Shown here: in pieces, positions 1-6,455 of the stretch
Layout: each line of letters opens with the position of its first letter
How positions within the stretch are numbered: position 1 is the stretch's first letter
Assembly (NCBI GenBank): GCA_018819005.1
Contig: JAHJQU010000188.1
Location: forward strand, 1 to 6,576
Origin: Pseudomonadota bacterium
GTDB lineage: Bacteria > Desulfobacterota > Desulfobacteria > Desulfobacterales > RPRI01
Length of the DNA: 6,576 nucleotides
Direction of reading: 5' to 3'
Notes under the pieces: model-generated
Seen by the model: the letters and a program-made list of their open reading frames with translations, nothing else
Database searches by the model: none
What the model was told of the DNA's origin: nothing
Program-made: the position numbers and the translations under genes

Positions 1-356
1 AAGCAGGTAAATATACCCTCAAAAACTTTTGTTCCCTTATTTTCAACCGTCACGCGGACTGAATGTTTCTTGCCTGTTGTATTTTCAACCTTTGCCTCGG
101 CAAGGACTTTGTCGCCCTTTTTGAGAGGTTTTAAAAATTTTACATCGGCAGAACCAAGAACTACATTCGGATGGTTTACAGCAATCATGGCCGCATAATC
201 GGCAAGACCGAAGATAAAGCCGCCGTGAATAAGGCCGGACTCATCAGCGGACATATTATCAGTTAAAAGAAGCTCAACGCGGCTGAAACCTTCATCGATT
301 TCAATAGGTTTGCCGCACAGATTTCGGTCAATCTTTTTGTGAGTATTTATATCCAT
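1..356 (-). CDS. Hotdog-fold (PaaI-type) thioesterase, 3' end cut by window
   Basis: This is an open frame of 118 codons from an ATG at 356 that runs off the left edge, so the C-terminus is missing. The protein opens MDINTHKKIDRNL. Its central stretch at residues 43-61, IHGGFIFGLADYAAMIAVN, is the HGG-plus-helix signature of PaaI-like hotdog acyl-CoA thioesterases. It is followed by strand-rich sequence (residues 68-116) with the FLKPLKKGD turn typical of that fold. Family members hydrolyse acyl-CoA thioesters in the cytoplasm, and the substrate cannot be read from sequence. A good ribosome binding site, GGAGA, sits about 6 bases before the ATG and supports this start. It lies 144 bases downstream of tonB on the same strand. 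I see no functional link to the cobalamin genes, and it may be a separate transcription unit. The fold is fairly certain and the reaction much less so. Confidence 0.8.
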   Translation of the reverse strand, partial: MDINTHKKIDRNLCGKPIEIDEGFSRVELLLTDNMSADESGLIHGGFIFGLADYAAMIAVNHPNVVLGSADVKFLKPLKKGDKVLAEAKVENTTGKKHSVRVTVENKGTKVFEGIFTC

Positions 357-500
357 GCTATTCTCCGATAAGAGCTTAAGTTGACAGTTCATGGTTTCTG
401 TTTTTTTTGAGTAGGTTATTTGCTTACTATCAAAACAGGGTTTTTATGGCAACATATATCAGCCTGATTTTAAAAAACAGATCCATTATGAAGTGAAGAT
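357..500. other. Intergenic region between tonB and the thioesterase gene
   Basis: These 144 bases are AT-rich and carry no credible reading frame. Read on the minus strand they hold a short weak hairpin at the tonB stop (GAAGA-ATGAA-TCTTC), an 11-base dyad with arms ATCAG/CTGAT (458-468), and a second weak hairpin AAAAC-CCT-GTTTT. None is a GC-rich stem followed directly by a T-run, so I cannot name a terminator. The ribosome binding site of the thioesterase gene is at the end (about 361-367). Confidence 0.6.
424..452 (-). promoter_or_regulatory. Possible sigma-70-like promoter for the thioesterase gene
   Basis: On the minus strand TTGCCA (447-452, one mismatch to TTGACA) is followed after 17 bases by TAGTAA (424-429), which shares only three positions with TATAAT. 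The spacing and the position about 70 bases before the ATG are right, but the -10 match is poor and the region is AT-rich. This is a candidate only. Confidence 0.2.
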
Positions 501-1238
501 TCATTCTTCGGATTCGAGTTGAAAACGGATCGGAATCTTTACAGGCATATCCACCATTTTGTCGCCTCTCTTTCCGGGTTCAAAGCGCCACTTTTTGACG
601 GATAATACGGCGGCTTTATCCAAAAGAGAATAGCGGCTCGATTGAAAAACGCTTACTTTTCCGGCCCTGCCCTCTTTTGTGACCAGAACCTCAAGAATAA
701 CGATTCCTTCATAACCTCTCTTTTTCGCCTGCAGCGGATAGACCGGAGCAGGATTCTCTTTATAGAGCGGGACAGCCTCCTTTACAACATTAATAACTGG
801 ATGCATCTCCCCTGCAGCTCGATCGTAAGCCTGTTCAGGCACTTCCAACCTGTTTTTCGGATCTTTTTCCGTAGTTCCTTTACCGACCAGAGACGGTAAA
901 AAATCTGTGACAGCATTTGCTTCCATTGAGTCGGATACGGAAGGAATATCAGTCTGAGTCGATGCGTCCATAAGGTCAGGCCTGCTGACCGGACGCTCAG
1001 GAAGTCTTTCTGTTTTGCCGGATTGATTCTCATGCTTATTGCCTGCTTTTTTATCATGTGTCTGGAGTGGTTGGGAAACCGTCGGAGTATTTGCCGGTGG
1101 AAGAGAAGTTAAAGATATTGTGACAAATGCGGGGCTGACCTGGTGATATGGCTTGTTTTTCAGCCATTCTCCATCGAAATAAAAGATCAGCCCGTGAACG
1201 GCCAATGCAAGGGCTATTGAAAAGATTAAGCGTTTCAC
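501..1238 (-). CDS. tonB: TonB energy-transducing protein (GTG start)
   Basis: This 245-residue protein links the proton-driven ExbB-ExbD motor in the inner membrane to TonB-dependent outer-membrane receptors. Residues 1-21 (MKRLIFSIALALAVHGLIFYF) form a short basic start plus one membrane anchor carrying the conserved histidine (H15). Residues about 45-155 are a polar periplasmic linker with scattered prolines but no Pro-Lys or Pro-Glu repeats. Residues about 160-242 are a clear TonB C-terminal domain: YP at 167-168, RGYEGIV at 174-180, SSRYSLLDKAA at 200-210 and KKWRFEP at 215-221. The start codon is GTG at 1238, overlapping the exbD stop as GTGA, so it is probably translated by coupling; no strong ribosome binding site is seen. 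The serine found four residues before the histidine in E. coli TonB is A11 here. TolA is unlikely because the C-terminal domain is of TonB type. The receptor served is inferred from the neighbours only. Confidence 0.92.
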   Translation of the reverse strand: MKRLIFSIALALAVHGLIFYFDGEWLKNKPYHQVSPAFVTISLTSLPPANTPTVSQPLQTHDKKAGNKHENQSGKTERLPERPVSRPDLMDASTQTDIPSVSDSMEANAVTDFLPSLVGKGTTEKDPKNRLEVPEQAYDRAAGEMHPVINVVKEAVPLYKENPAPVYPLQAKKRGYEGIVILEVLVTKEGRAGKVSVFQSSRYSLLDKAAVLSVKKWRFEPGKRGDKMVDMPVKIPIRFQLESEE

Positions 1239-1645
1239 CGTCTGATGCCGGCTTCTGCCTGGAGAGAAATACGGCTGATTCCAGCTTTTTTTATCTGGTC
1301 CAGAACATTAAAGAGTTTCTGATACGAAAGGCTGTTGTCGGCAAAAAGCATCACGCCTGTCTGCTTTTTGCTTCCTGCCTTATCTTTCAAGGCTGCCGCC
1401 AGTTCTCCTAAAGGGACCGGTTCCCTGTCGATATAAACAGTCCCGTCGGATTTTACGGTCACCGAGAGTATCAGATTCTTTTCAATGTCTGATGCCGAAG
1501 AAGAGGGAAGAAAAACAGGCAATCCCCGGTGAACGGACATTGAGAGCATGGCATATATGAAAAAAACCAGAATCAGAAAAACAGTATCTATGAGCGGCAC
1601 CATCTCAATGCGGGCTTTACGGACTGTCGATATGTTCAGTTTCAT
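1235..1645 (-). CDS. exbD: ExbD/TolR-family proton channel subunit
   Basis: This 136-residue protein fits the usual ExbD length. It has a short cytoplasmic N-terminus, a single membrane segment at about residues 16-37 that begins MVPLIDTVFLILVFF, and a periplasmic domain. D20 in the LID motif matches the single membrane aspartate (D25 in E. coli ExbD) needed for proton movement. The periplasmic part has the family pattern GLPVFLPSSSA (41-51), then VMLFADNSLSYQKL (98-111) and the end AGISRISLQ (121-129). Its ATG at 1645 overlaps the exbB stop as ATGA, with GAGG about 7 bases upstream in the exbB end. Its own stop overlaps tonB. TolR is the alternative name by family, but the next gene is TonB and not TolA, which favours ExbD. 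Confidence 0.93.
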   Translation of the reverse strand: MKLNISTVRKARIEMVPLIDTVFLILVFFIYAMLSMSVHRGLPVFLPSSSASDIEKNLILSVTVKSDGTVYIDREPVPLGELAAALKDKAGSKKQTGVMLFADNSLSYQKLFNVLDQIKKAGISRISLQAEAGIRR

Positions 1646-2274
1646 TCCGCAGCCTCTTCATTGTTATCAGTATTCTGAACCAGCTTTTTATAGACAATTT
1701 CCAGACTGGTCGCATATTTTTCGATCGAGAGAGCGGCATCTTCGATTCTTGAGTTAAAATAATTATAGGGAAAAACCGTGAGAATGGCAATAATAAGCCC
1801 GGCGGCAGTCGTGATAAGCGCCTGGGCTATCCCCACAGCAACCATTTCAGGATGCTCGATCACATTTGTTCCCAGCGATTCAAAGGAGAGTATAATGCCG
1901 GTAACGGTGCCCAGGAATCCCATGAGAGGAGCAACGGTAATCATGGTGTCCAGAATACCCATATAACGTCGCATTTTCCTGATTTCATCGGACGCGGCAG
2001 ACTCCATGGCTTTTGTCATGGAAAACTCCCTGTGCACTATTCCGCCGACAAGGATACGGATGAGGTAGTCCTTCGAACCGGCCACCTTAACACGCACCGT
2101 ATCCCAGTTTCCGACACGGCAAAGTTCAAGAACCTCATCCACGAGCGCCTGATTCCGGAACCGGTCCGACTGAATCCAGAATATTGCCCGCTCAATGACA
2201 ACGGTCATCGCTATGATTGAACAGGCCAGGAGCGGGTACATGACCGGCCCGCCTTTAAAAAAGATATCCAGCAT
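1642..2274 (-). CDS. exbB: ExbB/TolQ-family (MotA/TolQ/ExbB) proton channel subunit
   Basis: This 210-residue inner-membrane protein has the three-helix plan of the family: helix 1 at about residues 11-34, a long cytoplasmic loop (35-108), helix 2 at about 110-134 and helix 3 at about 145-172. The diagnostic stretch is APLMGFLGTVTGIILSF (115-131), followed by VGIAQALITTAAGLIIAIL (147-165); these small and threonine-rich faces line the proton path with the ExbD aspartate. It lacks the longer N-terminal part of E. coli ExbB, as many three-gene exbB-exbD-tonB clusters do. A strong GAAGGAG lies 11 bases before the ATG, slightly far but usable. It follows cobC by 55 AT-rich bases, so it may be read from the cob operon or from its own promoter. 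The C-terminus is acidic (NNEEAAE). Confidence 0.93.
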   Translation of the reverse strand: MLDIFFKGGPVMYPLLACSIIAMTVVIERAIFWIQSDRFRNQALVDEVLELCRVGNWDTVRVKVAGSKDYLIRILVGGIVHREFSMTKAMESAASDEIRKMRRYMGILDTMITVAPLMGFLGTVTGIILSFESLGTNVIEHPEMVAVGIAQALITTAAGLIIAILTVFPYNYFNSRIEDAALSIEKYATSLEIVYKKLVQNTDNNEEAAE

Positions 2275-2285
2275 AGTTTGTCGTT

Positions 2286-2292
2286 CTCCTTC
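2286..2292 (-). promoter_or_regulatory. Ribosome binding site of exbB
   Basis: GAAGGAG on the minus strand is a near-perfect anti-16S match 11 bases before the exbB ATG. It is stronger than the sites at most other junctions here, which fits exbB being able to start translation independently of cobC. Confidence 0.7.
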
Positions 2293-2303
2293 AAAAATAG
2301 TTC

Positions 2304-2319
2304 AAATAATCATTTATTT
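2304..2319. repeat. AT-only dyad in the cobC-exbB gap (possible operator)
   Basis: AAATAA-TCAT-TTATTT is a perfect 6-base inverted repeat around 4 bases. It lies 30 bases before the exbB start and includes ATAATCATT, which equals nine consecutive bases of the classical Fur box. The outer parts of a 19-base Fur box do not match (about 10 of 19 in all), so this could be chance in AT-rich DNA. Being without G or C in its arms, it is not a credible terminator. Confidence 0.25.
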
Positions 2320-2329
2320 TATTAAGAAT

Positions 2330-2986
2330 TTATGTCTGGCTGCTGTTGACCACATAATTCATTCGTTTCAGGACGGGGACCTCGTCATAGAAGACACACA
2401 CATTAAGAGCGCTGAAATCCTGTTCAATCCTGAATATATTCTGTAGAGGAATACCCATCAACTCGCATAGGATAATACGGTTGACACCGCCGTGGGCAAC
2501 GATGGCAATCTTTTTTCCACTTTTCTTTGCAATGATATTATAGAAGACAGGCATGACTCGAGACCTTACATCCATTATGCTTTCACCACCAACCGGAAAA
2601 AATTTAAGAGGGTCCATTGACCAGGCGTCTAATTCTCCCGGATACGTTTGCATAATTTCATCAAAAGTCATGCCCTCCCAATGTCCAAAACTGCACTCTC
2701 TGAAATCGGGAACAATGACCGGCTTTAACCCAAAAGGCCGGCCAATAATTTCAGCACTCTTCGTGGCCCTTAGCAGGTCTGAACAATAAACGGAATCGAG
2801 TAAATTGTCTGCGCCCGTCAACAAGCAAATTTCATTTGTTTCATGAATAAGATGACTGGCCTGCCGTTCCATCTGTTTTTCACCTTCCAATGAAAGCGGT
2901 ACATCCAGATGGCCTATGTATCTCTTTTGTTCAGCATTGATCGTCAAGCCATGACGAATGATATAAACAGTTGTGATCGCCATCAT
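2330..2986 (-). CDS. cobC: Alpha-ribazole phosphatase (histidine phosphatase family)
   Basis: This cytoplasmic phosphatase of 218 residues would remove the 5'-phosphate from adenosylcobalamin phosphate or alpha-ribazole phosphate, the last clean-up step of nucleotide-loop assembly. Family residues are all present: the RHG motif with R11 and the phospho-acceptor H12, R73 in SDLLRATKSAEI, E97 in FRECSFGHWEG, and the second histidine H165 in AHGGVNR. Sequence alone cannot separate CobC from phosphoglycerate-mutase-like relatives; its place directly after cobS (3 bases apart) gives the assignment. Two ATG codons stand side by side at 2986 and 2983, with no clear ribosome binding site, so the start is uncertain by one residue and translation is probably coupled to cobS. 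It is slightly longer than the usual 200 or so residues. Confidence 0.87.
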   Translation of the reverse strand: MMAITTVYIIRHGLTINAEQKRYIGHLDVPLSLEGEKQMERQASHLIHETNEICLLTGADNLLDSVYCSDLLRATKSAEIIGRPFGLKPVIVPDFRECSFGHWEGMTFDEIMQTYPGELDAWSMDPLKFFPVGGESIMDVRSRVMPVFYNIIAKKSGKKIAIVAHGGVNRIILCELMGIPLQNIFRIEQDFSALNVCVFYDEVPVLKRMNYVVNSSQT

Positions 2987-2989
2987 AAT

Positions 2990-3769
2990 TTATTTTGGAT
3001 AACACCCTAAAAACATTAATAGAAATATCACCTCACTCATTTCCGTAATTGCACCCAAATTGTCACCGGTGAGTCCGCCGAACTTTTTTGCAAAGAAGCG
3101 CGACATCGAAAAAGACAAGATATAAACCAATATGAAGATGACAATCATTTTCAAAAGCATTATCAATTGAGACATAACCAGAAAAATTGCGGTGGTTATG
3201 CCCAATATAAGACATGTCGCCATGAACAACTCCCGGGCGCCCGTCTGTTCGATGAAGATTTTTCCTAAACCATCACTCCGGGCGCTTTTGGCATGAAAGA
3301 GGGCTGGAACCATGCACCAGCGGGCGAGCGCCGGGGTTAAGACCAGCGCGACGTAAGCAGTTGAATCCGGCAGGGAAACAACATTCTTGAACAGAAGATA
3401 TTTTAACAAAATGATTAAAACAATAGAAACAACTCCGATCGGACCGGTGGTACTATCCTTCATGATGGCTATCATTCTTTCTTTGCTTTTCCGTGATGCC
3501 AGAGCATCAACAGTATCGGAAAGTCCGTCGAGATGAAACCCGCCGTTACTTAAGACAAGAGCCGTAACCAGCAGTGCGGCAACGATATCATTCGGAAATA
3601 TCAGCGTAAAGACCGCATATACCAGAGCAAGCAAAAATCCCTGTATTATACCTACCACCGGGAAATAGGCACTACTCTTACCGATATCGTCCGCGTTTGC
3701 ATGAACAGACCCGGACGGCACCGGTAAAATCGTAAGGAATTGAACTGCGCCAAGTAGTTTCTTCAACAT
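2990..3769 (-). CDS. cobS: Adenosylcobinamide-GDP ribazoletransferase (cobalamin synthase)
   Basis: This polytopic inner-membrane enzyme of 259 residues joins adenosylcobinamide-GDP with alpha-ribazole (or its phosphate) to give adenosylcobalamin (phosphate) and GMP. It shows the family landmarks in order: the N-terminal FLTILPVP (11-18), GGFHLDGLSDTVDAL (76-90) with acidic residues expected to bind the metal and diphosphate, MKDSTTGPIGV (103-113), and near the end GGLTGDNLGAI (231-241). Several hydrophobic helices lie between these, including about 38-58, 62-75, 110-126, 175-215 and 243-256. Length is normal for the family. The ATG at 3769 has AAGGA 7 bases upstream and follows the cobT stop after 13 bases. 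The product is the partner of CobU and CobT made from the same transcript. Confidence 0.96.
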   Translation of the reverse strand: MLKKLLGAVQFLTILPVPSGSVHANADDIGKSSAYFPVVGIIQGFLLALVYAVFTLIFPNDIVAALLVTALVLSNGGFHLDGLSDTVDALASRKSKERMIAIMKDSTTGPIGVVSIVLIILLKYLLFKNVVSLPDSTAYVALVLTPALARWCMVPALFHAKSARSDGLGKIFIEQTGARELFMATCLILGITTAIFLVMSQLIMLLKMIVIFILVYILSFSMSRFFAKKFGGLTGDNLGAITEMSEVIFLLMFLGCYPK

Positions 3770-3782
3770 CCTTTAATCCTTG

Positions 3783-4838
3783 TTATGTATTCTGATCGGA
3801 AATTCCGGCATCACTGAAGGTCGCCATTTCCCGGTAAATCTTAAGACCTGCGTCGATAATGGTCATGGCAAGGGCGGCCCCGGTGCCTTCACCCAGGCGA
3901 AGATCGAGGTTCAGAATCGGTCGTAATTTCATATGGGCAAGCATGGCCTGATGACCTATCTCTACCGAAGTGTGGGCGGCAAACAAATAATCGGCAACAT
4001 CCGGATTCAGGGTATACGCGATTAATGCGCCCGCTGTTGAAATGAACCCGTCGATAACCACCGGAATTCCTTTCTCGGCGGCGCCCAGACATAGACCGGC
4101 GATGCCGCCAATTTCAGCACCGCCGATCTTTGCCAGCACATCTAACCCGTCCAGGGGATCGGGGCGATTTACAGAAATTGCTTTGGTTATGATCCTGATT
4201 TTATTATTGAGAGCAATTTCGTCGATACCGGTCCCCTTGCCGGTAACATCCGATACAGATTTTCCGGTTATGACTGCGGCAATTGCCGATGAAGGGGTCG
4301 TATTGGCAATGCCCATTTCACCTGTTGCAAAGAGCCGGTAACCCCTGTCAGCATATTCCTGCGCCAGTACCCTGCCGACTTCAATACATTGGACGGCCTC
4401 GTCGTGCGTCATGGCCGGCCCCAAGGCAATATTCTTCGTCCCATAGACGACTTTCCTGTTAATGAGTCCCCTCAAATCATTAAAGTCAAACTTCACCCCA
4501 ATATCGATGACAACCACATCCGCTCCGGCGTGCCGGGCGAGTACATTAATTCCTGCTCCACCTTTAATGAAATTTAAAACCATCTGGGCGGTCACAGCCT
4601 GAGGGAACGCGCTAACGCCTTCTTCGGCCACGCCGTGGTCGCCTGCAAATGTAAAGACAACCTTTTTAGGTATCTCGGGCATTTCAGTCTTGTAAATCGC
4701 AACCAGTCTGCGGGCAAACTCTTCCAGCAGACCGAGGCTGCCGGGCGGTTTCGTCAAGTTGTCAAGCCGTTGCTGTGCAATCTTATATAACTCGGTTCTT
4801 ACGGGTCGAATATTTCCTATTAACGCCTTCATGTTCAT
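3783..4838 (-). CDS. cobT: Nicotinate-nucleotide--dimethylbenzimidazole phosphoribosyltransferase
   Basis: This cytoplasmic enzyme of 351 residues activates the lower base: it transfers ribose phosphate from nicotinate mononucleotide to 5,6-dimethylbenzimidazole or a similar base, giving alpha-ribazole phosphate. Conserved stretches are LTKPPGSLGLLE (28-39), FAGDHGVAEEGVSAFPQAVT (64-83), GEMGIANTTPSSA (173-185) and RLGEGTGAALA (314-324). The catalytic glutamate is E317 and the other active-site glutamate is E174, the same numbers as in the Salmonella enzyme, so the length is canonical and nothing is missing. The start at 4838 is backed by GAAAGGAG 6 bases before it; a second ATG two codons later is less likely. 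It follows cobU by 28 bases. The enzyme is known to accept several benzimidazoles and, in some relatives, other bases, so the actual lower ligand is not settled here. Confidence 0.97.
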   Translation of the reverse strand: MNMKALIGNIRPVRTELYKIAQQRLDNLTKPPGSLGLLEEFARRLVAIYKTEMPEIPKKVVFTFAGDHGVAEEGVSAFPQAVTAQMVLNFIKGGAGINVLARHAGADVVVIDIGVKFDFNDLRGLINRKVVYGTKNIALGPAMTHDEAVQCIEVGRVLAQEYADRGYRLFATGEMGIANTTPSSAIAAVITGKSVSDVTGKGTGIDEIALNNKIRIITKAISVNRPDPLDGLDVLAKIGGAEIGGIAGLCLGAAEKGIPVVIDGFISTAGALIAYTLNPDVADYLFAAHTSVEIGHQAMLAHMKLRPILNLDLRLGEGTGAALAMTIIDAGLKIYREMATFSDAGISDQNT

Positions 4839-4844
4839 GATCAG

Positions 4845-4852
4845 CTCCTTTC
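4845..4852 (-). promoter_or_regulatory. Ribosome binding site of cobT
   Basis: GAAAGGAG on the minus strand lies 6 bases before the ATG at 4838. It decides for the first of the two near-adjacent ATG codons (4838 and 4832). Confidence 0.75.
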
Positions 4853-4866
4853 AAAACATAATTCTA

Positions 4867-5382
4867 TTATTTCAACTTAAGCGGCAATCCACTGACTATA
4901 AGATAAACTTCATCAGCAATTTGAGCGACCTTTTGATTGAGTTGTCCTGCCATATCCCTGAAAATTCTCGCCAATCTGTTGCCCGGCACGATCCCCATAC
5001 CGACCTCATTAGAAACCACTATTATCGTGCCCTTAAACTCAAGCATACACGAAAGGAAATCGTCTGTTACTTCCGTTATTTTCTCTTCATGATCCGGGTA
5101 TTTGCCGAGGAGATTGGACATCCAGAGGGTCAGGCAATCAACAACGATCGTATTATACAAACCCAGTATCGGCCTCAGCGCCTTTCCGAGGTAGATCGGC
5201 TCTTCGATGGTATTCCACCGGTTGCCCCTCTGCTTCCGATGCCTCTGAATCCTCTGCTCCATTTCCTCGTCAAAGGCCTCGGCAGTGGCTAGAAACAGCA
5301 TCTTCCCCTCTAATTTTTCCGCCAGTTTTAGGGCAAATTCGCTCTTACCGCTCCTGGCCCCGCCTGTCACCAAAACTATCAT
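4867..5382 (-). CDS. cobU: Adenosylcobinamide kinase / adenosylcobinamide-phosphate guanylyltransferase
   Basis: This bifunctional cytoplasmic enzyme of 171 residues phosphorylates adenosylcobinamide and then loads GMP to give adenosylcobinamide-GDP, the CobS substrate. The start MIVLVTGGARSGKS holds the P-loop at residues 7-14. RIQRHRKQRGNRW (44-56) carries H48, which lines up with the guanylylated H46 of Salmonella CobU. VVDCLTLWMSN (80-90) is the Walker B-like region, and VVSNEVGMGIVP (122-133) plus NRLARIFRDMAGQLNQ (135-150) complete the family pattern. The frame is open further upstream to 5484, but that part lies inside cobD and has no family similarity. The start at 5382 overlaps the cobD stop as ATGA and has AGAGGG 8 bases before it. 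The protein ends soon after the conserved part (SGLPLKLK), slightly short but complete. Confidence 0.96.
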   Translation of the reverse strand: MIVLVTGGARSGKSEFALKLAEKLEGKMLFLATAEAFDEEMEQRIQRHRKQRGNRWNTIEEPIYLGKALRPILGLYNTIVVDCLTLWMSNLLGKYPDHEEKITEVTDDFLSCMLEFKGTIIVVSNEVGMGIVPGNRLARIFRDMAGQLNQKVAQIADEVYLIVSGLPLKLK

Positions 5383-6455
5383 CCAATAATCCCTCTTAAC
5401 TTTTTGATCAAGACGATATTCTCTTTGTGTTTCTTCACAGCTACCCGGAAGTAACGGGTTCCAAGGCCATGGAAAGTACCGCAATCCCTTATCAGTATGC
5501 CTTCTTGAACCAGTCGGTCTCTGAGCTCCGTTGAGTTTAAGCAGATCCGGTCGGCCATGTGGACGAGGATAAAGTTGGCTGCACTCTCATAGGTCTTCAA
5601 GTCGGGGATTTCATCCAATGCATTTCTCAAAAACTCCCTTTCAGTTGTTACATATTTTATTGTATCCTTTATGTAATCCCCATCGAGAAGAGCCTTTGCC
5701 GCTGCCCTCTGTCCCAGGGAGCTGACCGTCCATGGTGGTTTATTCTCCTTGATCTTTGCGATACAGGACGTTCCGGCTATCATATAACCGATCCGAAGCC
5801 CCGGAATGCCAAAAAACTTGGTCATTGACCTCATGACCATCAGGTTGGGAAACCTAAAGACCTCTTTCTTGACAGATTCCCCCTCTACAAAATCTATGAA
5901 GGCCTCATCAACTAAAAGCAACGTCCCAACATCGCTCACTCTTGCTAAAATACGACAGAGTTCATCCTTAGAGGTAAGGAGGCCGGAGGGGTTTGCCGGA
6001 TTGCAGAAATAGGCTATATCAAAACCATCTCTCAGCCGGGAACAAAGGTCGGCAATCGCCAAGGAAAAACCCTTCCTCGCCTCTGTTGGGAAATACGACA
6101 CCTCCGTACCGACCATCTTGAGGGCCTTTTCATATTCGCTGAAGGCAGGAGTAATGATTAACGCTTTTCTTGGTTTGAATACCATGGGTATCCAGTAGAT
6201 AAACTCCGTCGAACCGTTCCCCACGAGGATGTTGTCACGATCGATACCGTGGTATTCCGACAACCCTGAGATGAGATCAAAGGAATCAATATCAGGATAG
6301 TTCAAGACGGAATCTGCTTCCTTTACTATTGTTTCCTGCACTGCGGGCGGATAGCCCAGTGGATTTATGTTGGCGCTGAAATCAATAATCCTGTCCTCAT
6401 CGATCCCGCATCTTCTAGAAATCTCACTGACATTGCCGCCATGTTCGTTCTTCAT
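5379..6455 (-). CDS. cobD: L-threonine-O-3-phosphate decarboxylase (PLP enzyme)
   Basis: This cytoplasmic fold-type I PLP enzyme of 358 residues makes (R)-1-aminopropan-2-ol phosphate, the linker that CbiB attaches to cobyric acid. The N-terminus MKNEHGGNV and DFSANINPLG (25-34) are typical of CobD and help to separate it from HisC, its closest relative. The PLP site is complete: N155 in CNPANPSG, D183 in VDEAFIDF, K213 (the Schiff-base lysine) in SMTKFFGIPGLRIGY, R221 in the same block, and the C-terminal substrate arginine R337 in YFRVAV. The frame is open up to an ATG at 6527, but the extra 24 residues only re-read the end of cbiB in another frame. The ATG at 6455 overlaps the cbiB stop as ATGA. 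The ribosome binding site is weak, so translation is probably coupled to cbiB. Confidence 0.93.
   Translation of the reverse strand: MKNEHGGNVSEISRRCGIDEDRIIDFSANINPLGYPPAVQETIVKEADSVLNYPDIDSFDLISGLSEYHGIDRDNILVGNGSTEFIYWIPMVFKPRKALIITPAFSEYEKALKMVGTEVSYFPTEARKGFSLAIADLCSRLRDGFDIAYFCNPANPSGLLTSKDELCRILARVSDVGTLLLVDEAFIDFVEGESVKKEVFRFPNLMVMRSMTKFFGIPGLRIGYMIAGTSCIAKIKENKPPWTVSSLGQRAAAKALLDGDYIKDTIKYVTTEREFLRNALDEIPDLKTYESAANFILVHMADRICLNSTELRDRLVQEGILIRDCGTFHGLGTRYFRVAVKKHKENIVLIKKLRGIIG
5391..5396 (-). promoter_or_regulatory. Ribosome binding site of cobU
   Basis: AGAGGG on the minus strand, within the last codons of cobD, lies 8 bases before the ATG at 5382. Together with the P-loop starting right after that ATG, it fixes the cobU start and argues against the 34-residue longer version. 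Confidence 0.65.

Noticed and set aside
429..447. Hairpin AAAAC-CCT-GTTTT downstream of tonB as a terminator
   Set aside because: The stem has a single G-C pair and no T-run follows on the minus strand, so it does not meet the usual pattern of an intrinsic terminator.
2275..2329. Cobalamin riboswitch in front of exbB
   Set aside because: The gap is only 55 bases, far too short for the riboswitch fold, and no B12-box-like conserved sequence is visible.
1148..2446. Several plus-strand open frames opposite exbB, exbD and tonB
   Set aside because: All are antisense to genes with clear family motifs and show no protein-family features of their own.
4759..5292. A 177-codon plus-strand open frame opposite cobU and the start of cobT
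   Set aside because: It is the antisense shadow of two well-supported genes, shows no recognisable domain and has no ribosome binding site.
5383..5484. In-frame N-terminal extension of cobU (34 extra residues from an ATG at 5484)
   Set aside because: It lies within the C-terminal coding part of cobD, while the ATG at 5382 has a ribosome binding site and leads directly into the P-loop as in known CobU proteins.
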